64,000 bases of DNA from Parafrankia elaeagni (GTDB lineage: Bacteria > Actinomycetota > Actinomycetes > Frankiales > Frankiaceae): contig NZ_KB893671.1 of NCBI RefSeq assembly GCF_000374165.1, forward strand, positions 62,193 through 126,192, written 5' to 3'. Both the position numbers and the translations under genes were made by a program. Below the pieces are notes generated by a model, which saw only the letters and a program-made list of their open reading frames with translations, had not been told where the DNA came from and searched no databases. Positions 47,929 through 54,973 of the stretch are shown in pieces (position 1 is the stretch's first letter; each line of letters opens with the position of its first letter).

Positions 47929-47987
47929 TATACAGAGTGAGGCACCGATTACCTGCCTCACTCCCGCGACCGGCCGTAGGCCGGTCG
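47929..47987 (+). promoter_or_regulatory. TATACA box and two adjacent hairpins before a small gene
   Basis: TATACA (47929-47934) is a good -10 hexamer, though I see no clear -35. Directly after it come GAGTGAGGCA/TGCCTCACTC (47935-47963, 10 bp, 9-nt loop) and CGACCGGCC/GGCCGGTCG (47967-47987, 9 bp, 3-nt loop). The small gene at 47992 begins 4 nt later, so its start would be folded into or next to the second hairpin. Confidence 0.4.
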
Positions 47988-47991
47988 TTCC

Positions 47992-48417
47992 GTGTCTGGA
48001 GGGTGTTTGCCGGAACAGCCCGCCACCGCGTCACCGACCCGCACGCCCCGCCCGAGGAAGAAGAAGACCCGTGCTCGACTGCCACGCGAGACCAACCCCA
48101 CCACCGCCGCATCCGACCCACACGACACGAGCACATCCGATGGCGCCCTTACCCGCGCACGCCCCGCCCGGCGGTCCGTAGCCCCCAGGCCGCGGCCGCC
48201 GGACAGCCTGACCACCGCCCCACCCGGCACGTCCGGTCCGCCCACCGTGCCCGGCCCCAGGCCGGACGACAGTTCCGGTGACGTCGACCGTCGCACCGAC
48301 CGGGCCTACCACCTGGCACGCGCCATCGCGGGCTTCCACACGACGATCAGCGCGGAGAACGCAGCCCGTCTCGCGGACATCCTCACCATCGACATGAACG
48401 CATCCCCCGACCGGTAA
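47992..48417 (+). CDS. Hypothetical protein, basic N-terminus and conserved-looking C-terminal helix
   Basis: 141 residues from GTG 47992; a later internal start is possible. The first 100 residues are Pro/Arg/Thr-rich and probably disordered. The last 40 (DRAYHLARAIAGFHTTISAE, then AARLADILTIDMN) look like a folded helical pair. A bidirectional terminator follows after 15 nt, which supports a real transcript ending here. No family recognised. Confidence 0.4.
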   Translation: MSGGCLPEQPATASPTRTPRPRKKKTRARLPRETNPTTAASDPHDTSTSDGALTRARPARRSVAPRPRPPDSLTTAPPGTSGPPTVPGPRPDDSSGDVDRRTDRAYHLARAIAGFHTTISAENAARLADILTIDMNASPDR

Positions 48418-48432
48418 CCGGCTGGAACACGA

Positions 48433-48473
48433 CAAGGGGCTCCCGGCCGGCACTGCCGGTCGGGGGCCCCTTG
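48433..48473. terminator. Bidirectional terminator
   Basis: CAAGGGGC (48433-48440) pairs with GCCCCTTG (48466-48473), and the inner CCGGCCGGCA/TGCCGGTCGG continues the stem with few mismatches. It lies between two convergent small genes. Confidence 0.7.
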
Positions 48474-48498
48474 CTCATTGCGGTACTGCTGGTGTCGG

Positions 48499-48795
48499 CT
48501 ACGGCCCGCCGATCACCAGCGGCGCGCCCAGCTCGTCATCTTCGCCCGGCCGGTCCAGCGTGAACCCCATGACGGCCAGAACCTCGACCGTGCGTTCGGC
48601 CGTCATCGCGATCACCGGCCGGTCCGCCCCGCCGAACACGACCCCGTAGGCCATCCGCGGATGCGTCCGCCACCCCGGCGACACCCCGCAAGAGCGCCGG
48701 CAGGGTCGGAGCCAGCGCCACCCCACCGGACGGGTCATCGCCGTGCGGGCGGCCTTCGTGGCCCCCCGGTGGGGGAGAACCCGTTCCTGCCTCAT
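48499..48795 (-). CDS. Small hypothetical protein, frame uncertain
   Basis: 98 residues from an ATG at 48795. The C-terminal half (MAYGVVFGGADRPVIAMTAE, RTVEVLAVMGFTLDRPGEDDE) looks like genuine coding sequence and ends near a terminator. The N-terminal half (Arg/Trp-rich) does not. Another minus-strand frame is better upstream (starting at 48916, with DVVWIFGTPDGAHLRSH and RRDEEGLVVSRHE), so the real gene may run 48916 to 48499 with a frameshift near 48770. No family recognised. Confidence 0.35.
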   Translation of the reverse strand: MRQERVLPHRGATKAARTAMTRPVGWRWLRPCRRSCGVSPGWRTHPRMAYGVVFGGADRPVIAMTAERTVEVLAVMGFTLDRPGEDDELGAPLVIGGP

Positions 48796-48950
48796 GCCGG
48801 CTGACGACGAGTCCTTCCTCGTCGCGACGGTGACTGCGGAGGTGGGCGCCGTCCGGGGTCCCGAATATCCAGACAACATCTCGGTGGGATGTAACCGGGT
48901 GGGGGGTGCCGGACATGAACAGGATGACGCCCCGAGGAAGGACTGTCTCT

Positions 48951-49529
48951 GTGCCTGCCAGTCTGGCCGTTCCCTCGTTCGAGGCGCTGTTCCGGGAACA
49001 TCACGGAGCGGTCCTGCGGTTCGCGCAGCGACGCCTCGGTGATGACGAGGCCGCCTGGGACGTCGTGTCGGAGACCTTCCTCGCGGCCTGGCGGCATCGG
49101 CAGCGCCACCCCGCCGCCCCGGACGAGGTCCGGGCGTGGCTGTACGGCATCGCCGGCAATGTCGTACGTAACCAGCGCCGCGCGGGGATCCGGCGGCTGC
49201 GGCTCGAAGCCCGGATGGTCGGGTCCGGGCTGGCCACGGACCCGACCGCCCTGACCGATGAGGACATCGCCGACGAGGCGGTACGCAGGGACCTGGCCTG
49301 GCAGGCGTTGGAGCGGCTTTCTCCGGATGACCGGGAGATCCTGCAGCTCGCCGGCTGGGAGGGGCTGGACCTGCACGGCCTGTCGGTGGCTCTGGAGGTC
49401 TCCGCCGCCGCGGCGAAGGTGCGTCTGCACCGGGCCCGGCGCCGTCTCGAAGCGGCCCTGGCGGAAGCCGCCTCGACACCGGCCGGCACCGAAGCCCCAT
49501 CCTCGCTCACTTTCCAGGAAGGATCATGA
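48951..49529 (+). CDS. ECF-type RNA polymerase sigma factor
   Basis: 192 residues. Region 2 covers 9-75 (ALFREHHGAVLRFAQRRLGD, AAWDVVSETFLAAWRH, RAWLYGIAGNVVRNQRR). Region 4 covers 120-178 (LSPDDREILQLAGWEGLDLHGLSVALEVSAAAAKVRLHRARRRL). GTG 48951 has the strong AGGAAGGA 8-9 nt upstream, which is why it is chosen over in-frame starts at 48906 and 48915. Its stop overlaps the ATG of the next gene (ATGA), so sigma factor and membrane protein are coupled. Probably autoregulated, but no -35/-10 pair was identified. Confidence 0.9.
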   Translation: MPASLAVPSFEALFREHHGAVLRFAQRRLGDDEAAWDVVSETFLAAWRHRQRHPAAPDEVRAWLYGIAGNVVRNQRRAGIRRLRLEARMVGSGLATDPTALTDEDIADEAVRRDLAWQALERLSPDDREILQLAGWEGLDLHGLSVALEVSAAAAKVRLHRARRRLEAALAEAASTPAGTEAPSSLTFQEGS

Positions 49530-50614
49530 TGTCCGACAGTGACGACAGCGACGATCTCGTCGTGGTGCGCGCGCTCCTGGGCGCCTCCAACCCGGTGGCG
49601 GACGACCCCCTCAGCGCCGTCGAGCAGCGGCGAGGGGAGAGCCTGCTGGCCGTTCTGCTCGCCGATCCGTCCGCCCGGTCCCCCCGGCCTGGGCACAGAC
49701 GTGGTCGAGTCGTCGTCCGGCGTCGCCGGGGCGTTCTGACGGCGGCGGCCACGGTCCTGGTGCTCGCGGGTGTGCTCCTGGGGTTCACGGTCGTACGAAC
49801 CCACGACCAGGCCACGGCCCTGCCGCTGCTGCCGGAACCTCTGCTCACCGCCACCACGGGTGATCACGGCAGTGCGGTGGCGGCGTTGTCGGAGGCGGCT
49901 CGCCGGCAGCGGGAGAGTGCGCAGGCCGGGAGTGGTCCTGTCATCTATGTCCGCACCCAGAGCTACGGGCTCGACATCGCCGTCGCCCGGAACAGGGCGA
50001 CGACCACCGCCCGTACGACGATCGCGGACCTGTGGCGTGACAGCGACGGGGCGGTGCACAGCGAACGGTACATCCAGCAGATCGACCGCGCCGGCGCGGA
50101 CATCGGCGGTCCGACCCCCGACGACGACGACCAGTTCGAGGGCAGGTCCGACAGCCCACCGCCGCCCCCCGAGTACGATCCGGCCCTGACCCCCACCGAC
50201 CCCGCGCAGATCTCAGCGAGGCTGAAGGCCTATGCCCTGGCGCAGGGTTATCCCGTCGACCTCTGGGTCACGAGCGAGGTCCTGAGGTTCCTGTGTACCG
50301 GCCTGACGAGCCCGGCACAGAACGCCGCGCTCTACGAGGTCCTCGCGCAGATCCCCACGGTCTTCGACGCCGGGCCGACCCGTGACCGCGCCGGCCGGCC
50401 CGGCCGTGCGGTGGGCCTGGTGGTCTCCGACAAGTCCAGCCTCAGTCTCGGTATCGAGTATCTGATCTTCTCCGACACCGGTGCGCCCCTGACCATCGAA
50501 CAGGTCGCCACGCCACCGCCCCCCGGACTACATCTTCCCGATGCTTCGATCATCGAGAGCTACGTCGAGATCATCACGACCCGGCGTGTTCCCACCGTCG
50601 GCGCCACCACGTGA
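49526..50614 (+). CDS. CU044_5270-like membrane protein, putative sigma-factor regulator
   Basis: 362 residues. A cytoplasmic N-terminus (1-70) contains VVRALLGASNPVADDPLSAV and an Arg cluster, followed by a single helix (about 71-90). An extracytoplasmic domain (95-362) includes IYVRTQSYGLDIA, then AYALAQGYPVDLWVTSEVLRFL and SLSLGIEYLIFSDTGAPLTIE. This layout matches actinobacterial CU044_5270 proteins encoded next to ECF sigma factors, probably unconventional anti-sigma factors or signal receptors. The ATG at 49526 overlaps the sigma gene stop; a second ATG follows at once. Confidence 0.75.
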   Translation: MMSDSDDSDDLVVVRALLGASNPVADDPLSAVEQRRGESLLAVLLADPSARSPRPGHRRGRVVVRRRRGVLTAAATVLVLAGVLLGFTVVRTHDQATALPLLPEPLLTATTGDHGSAVAALSEAARRQRESAQAGSGPVIYVRTQSYGLDIAVARNRATTTARTTIADLWRDSDGAVHSERYIQQIDRAGADIGGPTPDDDDQFEGRSDSPPPPPEYDPALTPTDPAQISARLKAYALAQGYPVDLWVTSEVLRFLCTGLTSPAQNAALYEVLAQIPTVFDAGPTRDRAGRPGRAVGLVVSDKSSLSLGIEYLIFSDTGAPLTIEQVATPPPPGLHLPDASIIESYVEIITTRRVPTVGATT

Positions 50615-50649
50615 CGTCCGTTGACGCACCTTGGCTGACAACGATGACA

Positions 50650-50752
50650 GCACGGAGGGCAGCGAAAGCAGAACCGATCGCGGCTGTCAGGGTAACCGCT
50701 CGGTTCACGAGCTCTCCCGCCCTCCGTGCCATCAGCCTGCTACATGTAGCAG
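50650..50752. terminator. Long-range stem and 16-nt palindrome between convergent genes
   Basis: GCACGGAGGGC (50650-50660) is exactly complementary to 50719-50729, an 11-bp stem with a 58-nt loop. Just after it, 50737-50752 is a perfect 16-nt palindrome (CTGCTACATGTAGCAG). Both sit between the stops of the CU044_5270-like gene and the minus-strand secreted-protein gene. Confidence 0.5.
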
Positions 50753-50772
50753 TTACGCACGGTCACACTGTT

Positions 50773-51363
50773 CTAGCAGCCCGGCGCCGGAGCGTACGAC
50801 GGGTTCTGCACGTAGACCTGATCCGCCCACTGAGGAGGAAGGAACGTGATCTCCGTGTTCGGAGCTATGTACTCACAAGATCCACCGGCCCAACGGAAGT
50901 ACGCCTTGCAGCCGTTTGGGTGGTTGTCCCAAACTTGGACGCTAAACGGGAGGGAGACCCACTGGCTCAGGTTCTGCCAGTATCCCCAGTCATGAAACTG
51001 CAGGTTACGGAACTCGCCGTTGGGTGTGGTGCCGCGCAGTTGGGTCACGCCCGAACAGCTGTACAACACAGCGCTTGTTGAAGCCTCCGCCTCATCGCCT
51101 CCCGTGTCGGCGTCGGGTGTGAACGCATCCAGCTCGGCCAAGGTGTCGAAGCAGTAGACGTCGGTTTCCGAAACCACGGCGCAGCTCGTCGCCCCGTTCC
51201 AGGTCTCCTTGTCCCAGGGCAGGAGCTCTCCGTTGTAATGCTGAGTGATCTCCGAGGTGGTCGCTGCCGACGCGGGGGAGGCCATGATGCCCCCGCCGAG
51301 AAAGACCGTGGCTAGGACGGAGATACCCAGGGTCAAGATGATGCGTGCAGCCTTCTTGATCAA
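50773..51363 (-). CDS. Secreted small protein of unknown function
   Basis: 196 residues from a TTG start. A clear Sec signal peptide is present: MIKK, a hydrophobic core to about residue 28, and SPASA before cleavage near residue 34. The mature part has an acidic linker (DADTGGDEAEAS) between two cysteine-bearing segments. Six cysteines suggest disulphides (SCAVV, YCFD, YSCSG, GCKAYF, GSCEY, APGC). The aromatic-rich FRNLQFHDWGYWQNLSQWVS and WDNHPNGCKAYF patterns recall small extracellular beta-rich proteins such as I36-type inhibitors or crystallin-like folds, but I cannot assign it. Its codon use and lower GC differ from the core genes and suggest acquisition. Confidence 0.75.
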   Translation of the reverse strand: MIKKAARIILTLGISVLATVFLGGGIMASPASAATTSEITQHYNGELLPWDKETWNGATSCAVVSETDVYCFDTLAELDAFTPDADTGGDEAEASTSAVLYSCSGVTQLRGTTPNGEFRNLQFHDWGYWQNLSQWVSLPFSVQVWDNHPNGCKAYFRWAGGSCEYIAPNTEITFLPPQWADQVYVQNPSYAPAPGC

Positions 51364-51448
51364 TTCTGGGGCCTTTCCTTTCTGGCGCGTGGAACCCTGA
51401 CAGGAATAAAACTCTGAACCAGGGGAAGGCCGTCGGGTAGCAACACAG

Positions 51449-51476
51449 AGTAGATAGGACCTAGGTCCTATCTACT
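51449..51476. promoter_or_regulatory. Perfect 28-nt palindrome, candidate operator
   Basis: Every base of 51449-51476 is self-complementary around a central CCTAGG; each 14-nt arm reads AGTAGATAGGACCT. It is AT-rich for this DNA and lies 86-113 nt upstream of the secreted-protein gene and about 225 nt beyond the recombinase stop, so it may be an operator or a terminator of the recombinase transcript. Confidence 0.55.
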
Positions 51477-51701
51477 GGTGAATTCTTCGTCTGGGGCGAG
51501 TTCTCCGTGTACATCCCGGTTCTCTGTGACCATACTCACATTCCGAGTTGATCTTTCTGTGGATCGTCGGGTTTGGTGGGCCGCCTGGGTTGTCGTGGGA
51601 AGCCGCGAAGATCGAGTACGACACCGGTTCAGGCCCTGGTGTGGCGTTGGCGTGTCGTACCGGGGTCGCCATAGGCACCGCCCCGCGGGACGGTGCAGTC
51701 T
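51477..51701. other. Non-coding gap below the recombinase gene
   Basis: I see no gene here. It is less GC-rich than the core DNA, and frames on either strand lack family features. Confidence 0.5.
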
Positions 51702-53207
51702 TCAGAGCGGGTTTTCCTCGAAACGGATACGGCTGTAGTCGAACTTTCCCACCGGCGTGGTCGACTCGCCGATGATCACGGCGCCGAAAAGAAACCGCAG
51801 AACCGCGTTCATCCGCTCTTTCTCGCCGTTCTCGGCCATCCGGTCCCACGCGGCACGCGCGTTCGGACCGGTCAGACCGGCCAGAATCTCCAACGCCGGG
51901 CGTGGCGTGGCGGTCTGCTGCTGCAACTCCTGTATGCGATCGTTGATGACTTTCCGGTCCTCCCGGTACTCCCGCGCGGAGAACTCACCCTTTTTCCAGC
52001 CCTCCCGCAACTCCTCCAATTCCTCGCGGAGCCCGTCGATCTTCTCCTGTAGTGCGACAGGAACCCCGGCCTCGGTAGCGGCCTCGCCGGTCACGTCAAG
52101 TTTTTCCAGTTTGCCGACCGCCGCGTCCGAAACAAAATCTTCCACGATCTTTGCATTGATGCGGCGCACGCACCGGCGTGGGTCTGCGCTGGAATAGCTC
52201 GCCCGAGTGCACACGTAGTAGGCGCCCTTGTTGGTGCCGGCCATCCGCAGTTCGCACCGGTCACACATGATCAGGCCGCGCAGGAGATAGAAATGTCTCC
52301 CGCTGCTGGTGTGCTGCGTCGACCGGTAGGACAGCCGCTCCTGCGCCTCATCCCACACGCCCCGATCGATGATCGGTGGCCAGAGTCCGGGGATGGTCTC
52401 ACCGTGAAAACTGCGGAGCGCGGCAAGGGTCGGGTTCTTCAGAACGTCACGCACGGTACGGGCGATCCATGGCGTCCCGTTGCGAGTCCGCCCATGCCGG
52501 CACAGGACGTCCGCGATCTGATACGGCGACATTCCCGCGAGAAACAGACGGAAAATCACCCGGACTATGCGCGCTTCCTCGGGAACAACGTGCCAACCGG
52601 TCTTGTCGTAGCCGTACACGCGCTTGCCGCCGGAGTGAGGCTTTCCCTCGCTGGCATCCTCCAGCATCTTGTCCTTCAGCCGCCGTGACGTGTCGTCCGA
52701 CGAACGGCAGGCGTGCGCGACCTCGATTCGCAGAAAGAACCGATCATCCGGGTCGGACAGATCGCGACGGTTCGCCTGACCATGCAACGTGATGTTCTGG
52801 TCATCCGCGATGCTCAACAGTTCTTCAAGGTCCTTCGGCTGACGCATCAACCGGTCCGGATGGTAGGCGATCACATGCCGGACCTTGCGCCCCCGCACCA
52901 CGTCCAACAGGCGATCCCACCCCGGACGCTTCCGGTTCCGCTGCCACGCGGACCGGTTCGGGTCAACGAACACATGCTCGGGGCTGACGACCAACCCCAG
53001 CCGTGCGGCAACCTCCCGCGCGATCTCGCGTTGGCGATCGACGCCGGTCTGATCGTCATCCTTGATGTGCGAGATCCGGCAGTAGATCGCGGCAGACTCA
53101 CCCGCCCACGGTCGGCGCTGATCGTCACCGCGACCGCCTGCCTGACGCGCGCGCAGACGAGCACGAACCGCCCGCCCTCGCTCGGTTCCTGACTCCTGAT
53201 CACCCAT
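51702..53207 (-). CDS. Large serine recombinase / site-specific integrase
   Basis: 501 residues. The catalytic resolvase domain (about 38-185) holds the nucleophile in AIYCRISHIKDDDQTGVDRQ (Ser46), the REIAREVAARLGL helix and HPDRLMRQPKDLEELL. The recombinase domain (about 195-290) contains GKRVYGYDKTGW and PYQIADVLCRHGRTRNGTPW. The zinc-ribbon domain (about 315-365) has CDRCELRMAG and a later CTRAS/RRC pair. A coiled coil (about 390-440, EKIDGLREELEELREGW) and a C-terminal tail follow. Enzymes of this class integrate phages and integrative elements at attP/attB with a 2-bp core. ATG 53207. Target site and excision factor are not visible. N-terminal 37 residues are Arg-rich and extra. Confidence 0.93.
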   Translation of the reverse strand: MGDQESGTERGRAVRARLRARQAGGRGDDQRRPWAGESAAIYCRISHIKDDDQTGVDRQREIAREVAARLGLVVSPEHVFVDPNRSAWQRNRKRPGWDRLLDVVRGRKVRHVIAYHPDRLMRQPKDLEELLSIADDQNITLHGQANRRDLSDPDDRFFLRIEVAHACRSSDDTSRRLKDKMLEDASEGKPHSGGKRVYGYDKTGWHVVPEEARIVRVIFRLFLAGMSPYQIADVLCRHGRTRNGTPWIARTVRDVLKNPTLAALRSFHGETIPGLWPPIIDRGVWDEAQERLSYRSTQHTSSGRHFYLLRGLIMCDRCELRMAGTNKGAYYVCTRASYSSADPRRCVRRINAKIVEDFVSDAAVGKLEKLDVTGEAATEAGVPVALQEKIDGLREELEELREGWKKGEFSAREYREDRKVINDRIQELQQQTATPRPALEILAGLTGPNARAAWDRMAENGEKERMNAVLRFLFGAVIIGESTTPVGKFDYSRIRFEENPL

Positions 53208-53233
53208 GCGCCGTAGTGTATGGATGCACTTTC

Positions 53234-53253
53234 AGCCCCCCGAAGCCCCCCGA
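53234..53253. repeat. Tandem 10-nt direct repeat upstream of the integrase
   Basis: Two exact copies of AGCCCCCCGA lie head to tail 27 nt before the integrase start codon. A G/T-rich stretch (about 53255-53325, with GGGTTTTTTGGGTTTTG) follows. This is where a serine integrase would normally have its attachment site. Confidence 0.5.
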
Positions 53254-53500
53254 GAGTTGTGTCCGGGTCTGGGTTTTTTGGGTTTTGTTCTTGTGGGGTC
53301 GGGCTCTTGGGCTCGGGGGTTGCCTCTCGGTGTTCCTCGGCGAATCCGTCGGGGAAAAGTATGGGTTTTCGCGTCCCGGTGGGTCGATCGCGGAGGCTCT
53401 CGAGAAACGAGGCCACCGCCCCGCGTTCCGTTCGCCTGTGGATCCTCTCCGCGGGGTGCGCCCCTGCAGGTCTGCCACGTCTTTTGCCGGCCGTCCGTGC

Positions 53501-53725
53501 GGGTAACGGCGTCATGCCGGACATGAGCAGGTCGCCCGCGAGAAGAACGCGCTGGCGCGACAGCCAGACCACCGTGTCGCCTCCGCGCCCCGCCAGGACA
53601 CCGGTGTTGTTCAGCCACCATCGCCCGTCGGGCTGCAGGAACGCGTGCATGCCACCGGCCACTTCGTCGAGGCGCGGGTCGCCCGTGAATGTTGGTATAC
53701 GCAGACGGTCACGGTCCGCGCTCAA
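53501..53725 (-). pseudogene. Metallo-beta-lactamase-fold hydrolase remnant with internal deletion
   Basis: About 75 codons resemble an MBL-fold hydrolase. RLDEVAGGMHAFLQPDGRWWLNNTGVLAGRGG is the normal start of the family. It is followed at once by DTVVWLSRQRVLLAGDLLMSGMTPL, which in intact proteins lies well over 100 residues later. The whole middle, including the HxHxDH zinc motif, is missing, and after MTPLP the frame runs into unrelated Arg-rich sequence. The family alignment is from memory. The remnant begins 294 nt upstream of the integrase start, so the deletion is probably linked to insertion of the element. Confidence 0.7.
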
Positions 53726-53951
53726 ACTCTGCTCTGGAAACGATGGGCGACGATGTGCAGCCGTGCCGGGCCTGCGTACTGGACGGGTGCGTGTACAGGC
53801 TGACCCGTATGCGGCGGTGGTGGTGCCCTCCCCGCGAAAGCGCTGGGTGCCACCGTGGCTGGTTCATGGCGTTGCGCCGCATTGTTTCGGTCATCGTCGA
53901 GTGCTGCCGGCCCGCAAGGCAGCCTCCTGGCCACGAACAGGAGAGCCCCAG

Positions 53952-54758
53952 ATGACTGTTACCGGTTCCTACGACGCCCACGGCTACCCGGGCGCCGACA
54001 CCCGGTCGGCGCAGGCCCGGCACCACCGCTACAGCCCTGACGCGCGCTACAGCTCTGACGCGCGGCCCGGCACGGGCCCCGGCCCCGGCACCAGAGCCGA
54101 GGACGCCGGCAGGCCGGCCCGCTCGCGGTGGCCACTGGCCGGCCTCGCCGCGGCCGTGCTGGCACCCGTGGGCTCGTTCATGCTCGGCTGGGACCCGGAC
54201 GAGTCGATCACCAGGGACGGCACCGACGCGATCTACCAGGCTGCCGGTGACCACCGGGTCGCCCTCTGGCTGGGCGGCTCGATCGGCTTCGTCGCCGTTC
54301 TGCTGCTGCTCGGCTTCGCGGCCGGGCTGACACGTCTTCTGGAGCGCCGAGCGCCGGACAGCCTCGCGGTACCGGCCGCGAAACTCGCCTTTGCGGCAGC
54401 GCTCGGCGGGCTGATGTTCAGCTTCGGCCTCAAGCACGTTCTGGCCGGCGGTGTCCCGGGCGGCATCGACAACTCCTTCTACACGAAGACGGACGTCGAG
54501 GTCCTCACCGTCGTGGTCAGCCAGATGCAGTACGCCGCCTGGTGGGGCGTCATCGCGGCGGCGGCCTGCGTCGCGGTGGTGTCGCTCCGGCACCGGGTTC
54601 TGCCGACCTGGTTCGGCATCGTCAGCGCTGTTCTCGCCGGCATCTCCATCACCGCGACGGTGGCCGTCGGCCTGCCCTACTCGGCCGGGATCCTCGCCCC
54701 GGTCTGGCTGCTCGCCGCCGGCGTCGTCACCCTGCGGCTCCGCGGCCGGGAGATCTGA
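53952..54758 (+). CDS. Hypothetical integral membrane protein
   Basis: 268 residues, ATG with AGGAG 8-9 nt upstream. After a 60-residue hydrophilic N-terminus rich in Tyr/Ser/Asp/Arg come about six helices: 63-80, 102-123, 140-160, 190-208, 217-236 and 240-258. An extracytoplasmic loop contains GGIDNSFYTKTDVEVLTVVVSQMQYAAWWG. It loosely resembles DUF4386-type small membrane proteins; function unknown. Convergent with the MMPL gene. Confidence 0.75.
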   Translation: MTVTGSYDAHGYPGADTRSAQARHHRYSPDARYSSDARPGTGPGPGTRAEDAGRPARSRWPLAGLAAAVLAPVGSFMLGWDPDESITRDGTDAIYQAAGDHRVALWLGGSIGFVAVLLLLGFAAGLTRLLERRAPDSLAVPAAKLAFAAALGGLMFSFGLKHVLAGGVPGGIDNSFYTKTDVEVLTVVVSQMQYAAWWGVIAAAACVAVVSLRHRVLPTWFGIVSAVLAGISITATVAVGLPYSAGILAPVWLLAAGVVTLRLRGREI

Positions 54759-54860
54759 CCCGTCAATCCGCAGGGTCACGTCGACAGGCATGGCAGGGCG
54801 TCCCGGGGTCAGCTGGTCGAGCCGGTTTCCCGTGACGCCGTGCCCGCGTTCCGTGGCCCG

Positions 54861-54950
54861 GTGCCGGTGCCGGTGCCGGTGCCGGTGCCGGTGGCGGTGC
54901 CGGTGGCGGTGGCGGTGCCGGTGGCGGTGCCGGTGCCGGTGCCGGTGGCG
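54861..54950. repeat. Hexanucleotide tandem array, 15 units of GTG[C/G]CG
   Basis: Fifteen contiguous 6-nt units (ten GTGCCG, five GTGGCG) fill 90 nt between the convergent membrane-protein and MMPL genes. It lies outside both coding regions, 24 nt beyond the MMPL stop. Confidence 0.9.
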
Positions 54951-54973
54951 CCGGGTGTGCCGCGGTGGATGAG

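Larger units (their letters stand above)
46421..47991. other. Non-coding, repeat-dense region; possible former replication or control region
   Basis: More than 1.5 kb without a supported gene. Open frames on both strands are Arg/Ala/Gly-rich and match no family. Perfect inverted repeats lie at 46965-47003, 47279-47290, 47453-47478, 47681-47709, 47935-47963 and 47967-47987. An AT-rich patch (about 47311-47354) stands out sharply. Confidence 0.6.

Noticed and set aside
54861-54950. Hexamer array as a CRISPR
   Set aside because: Units are 6 nt with no spacers and there are no cas genes; it is a simple tandem repeat.
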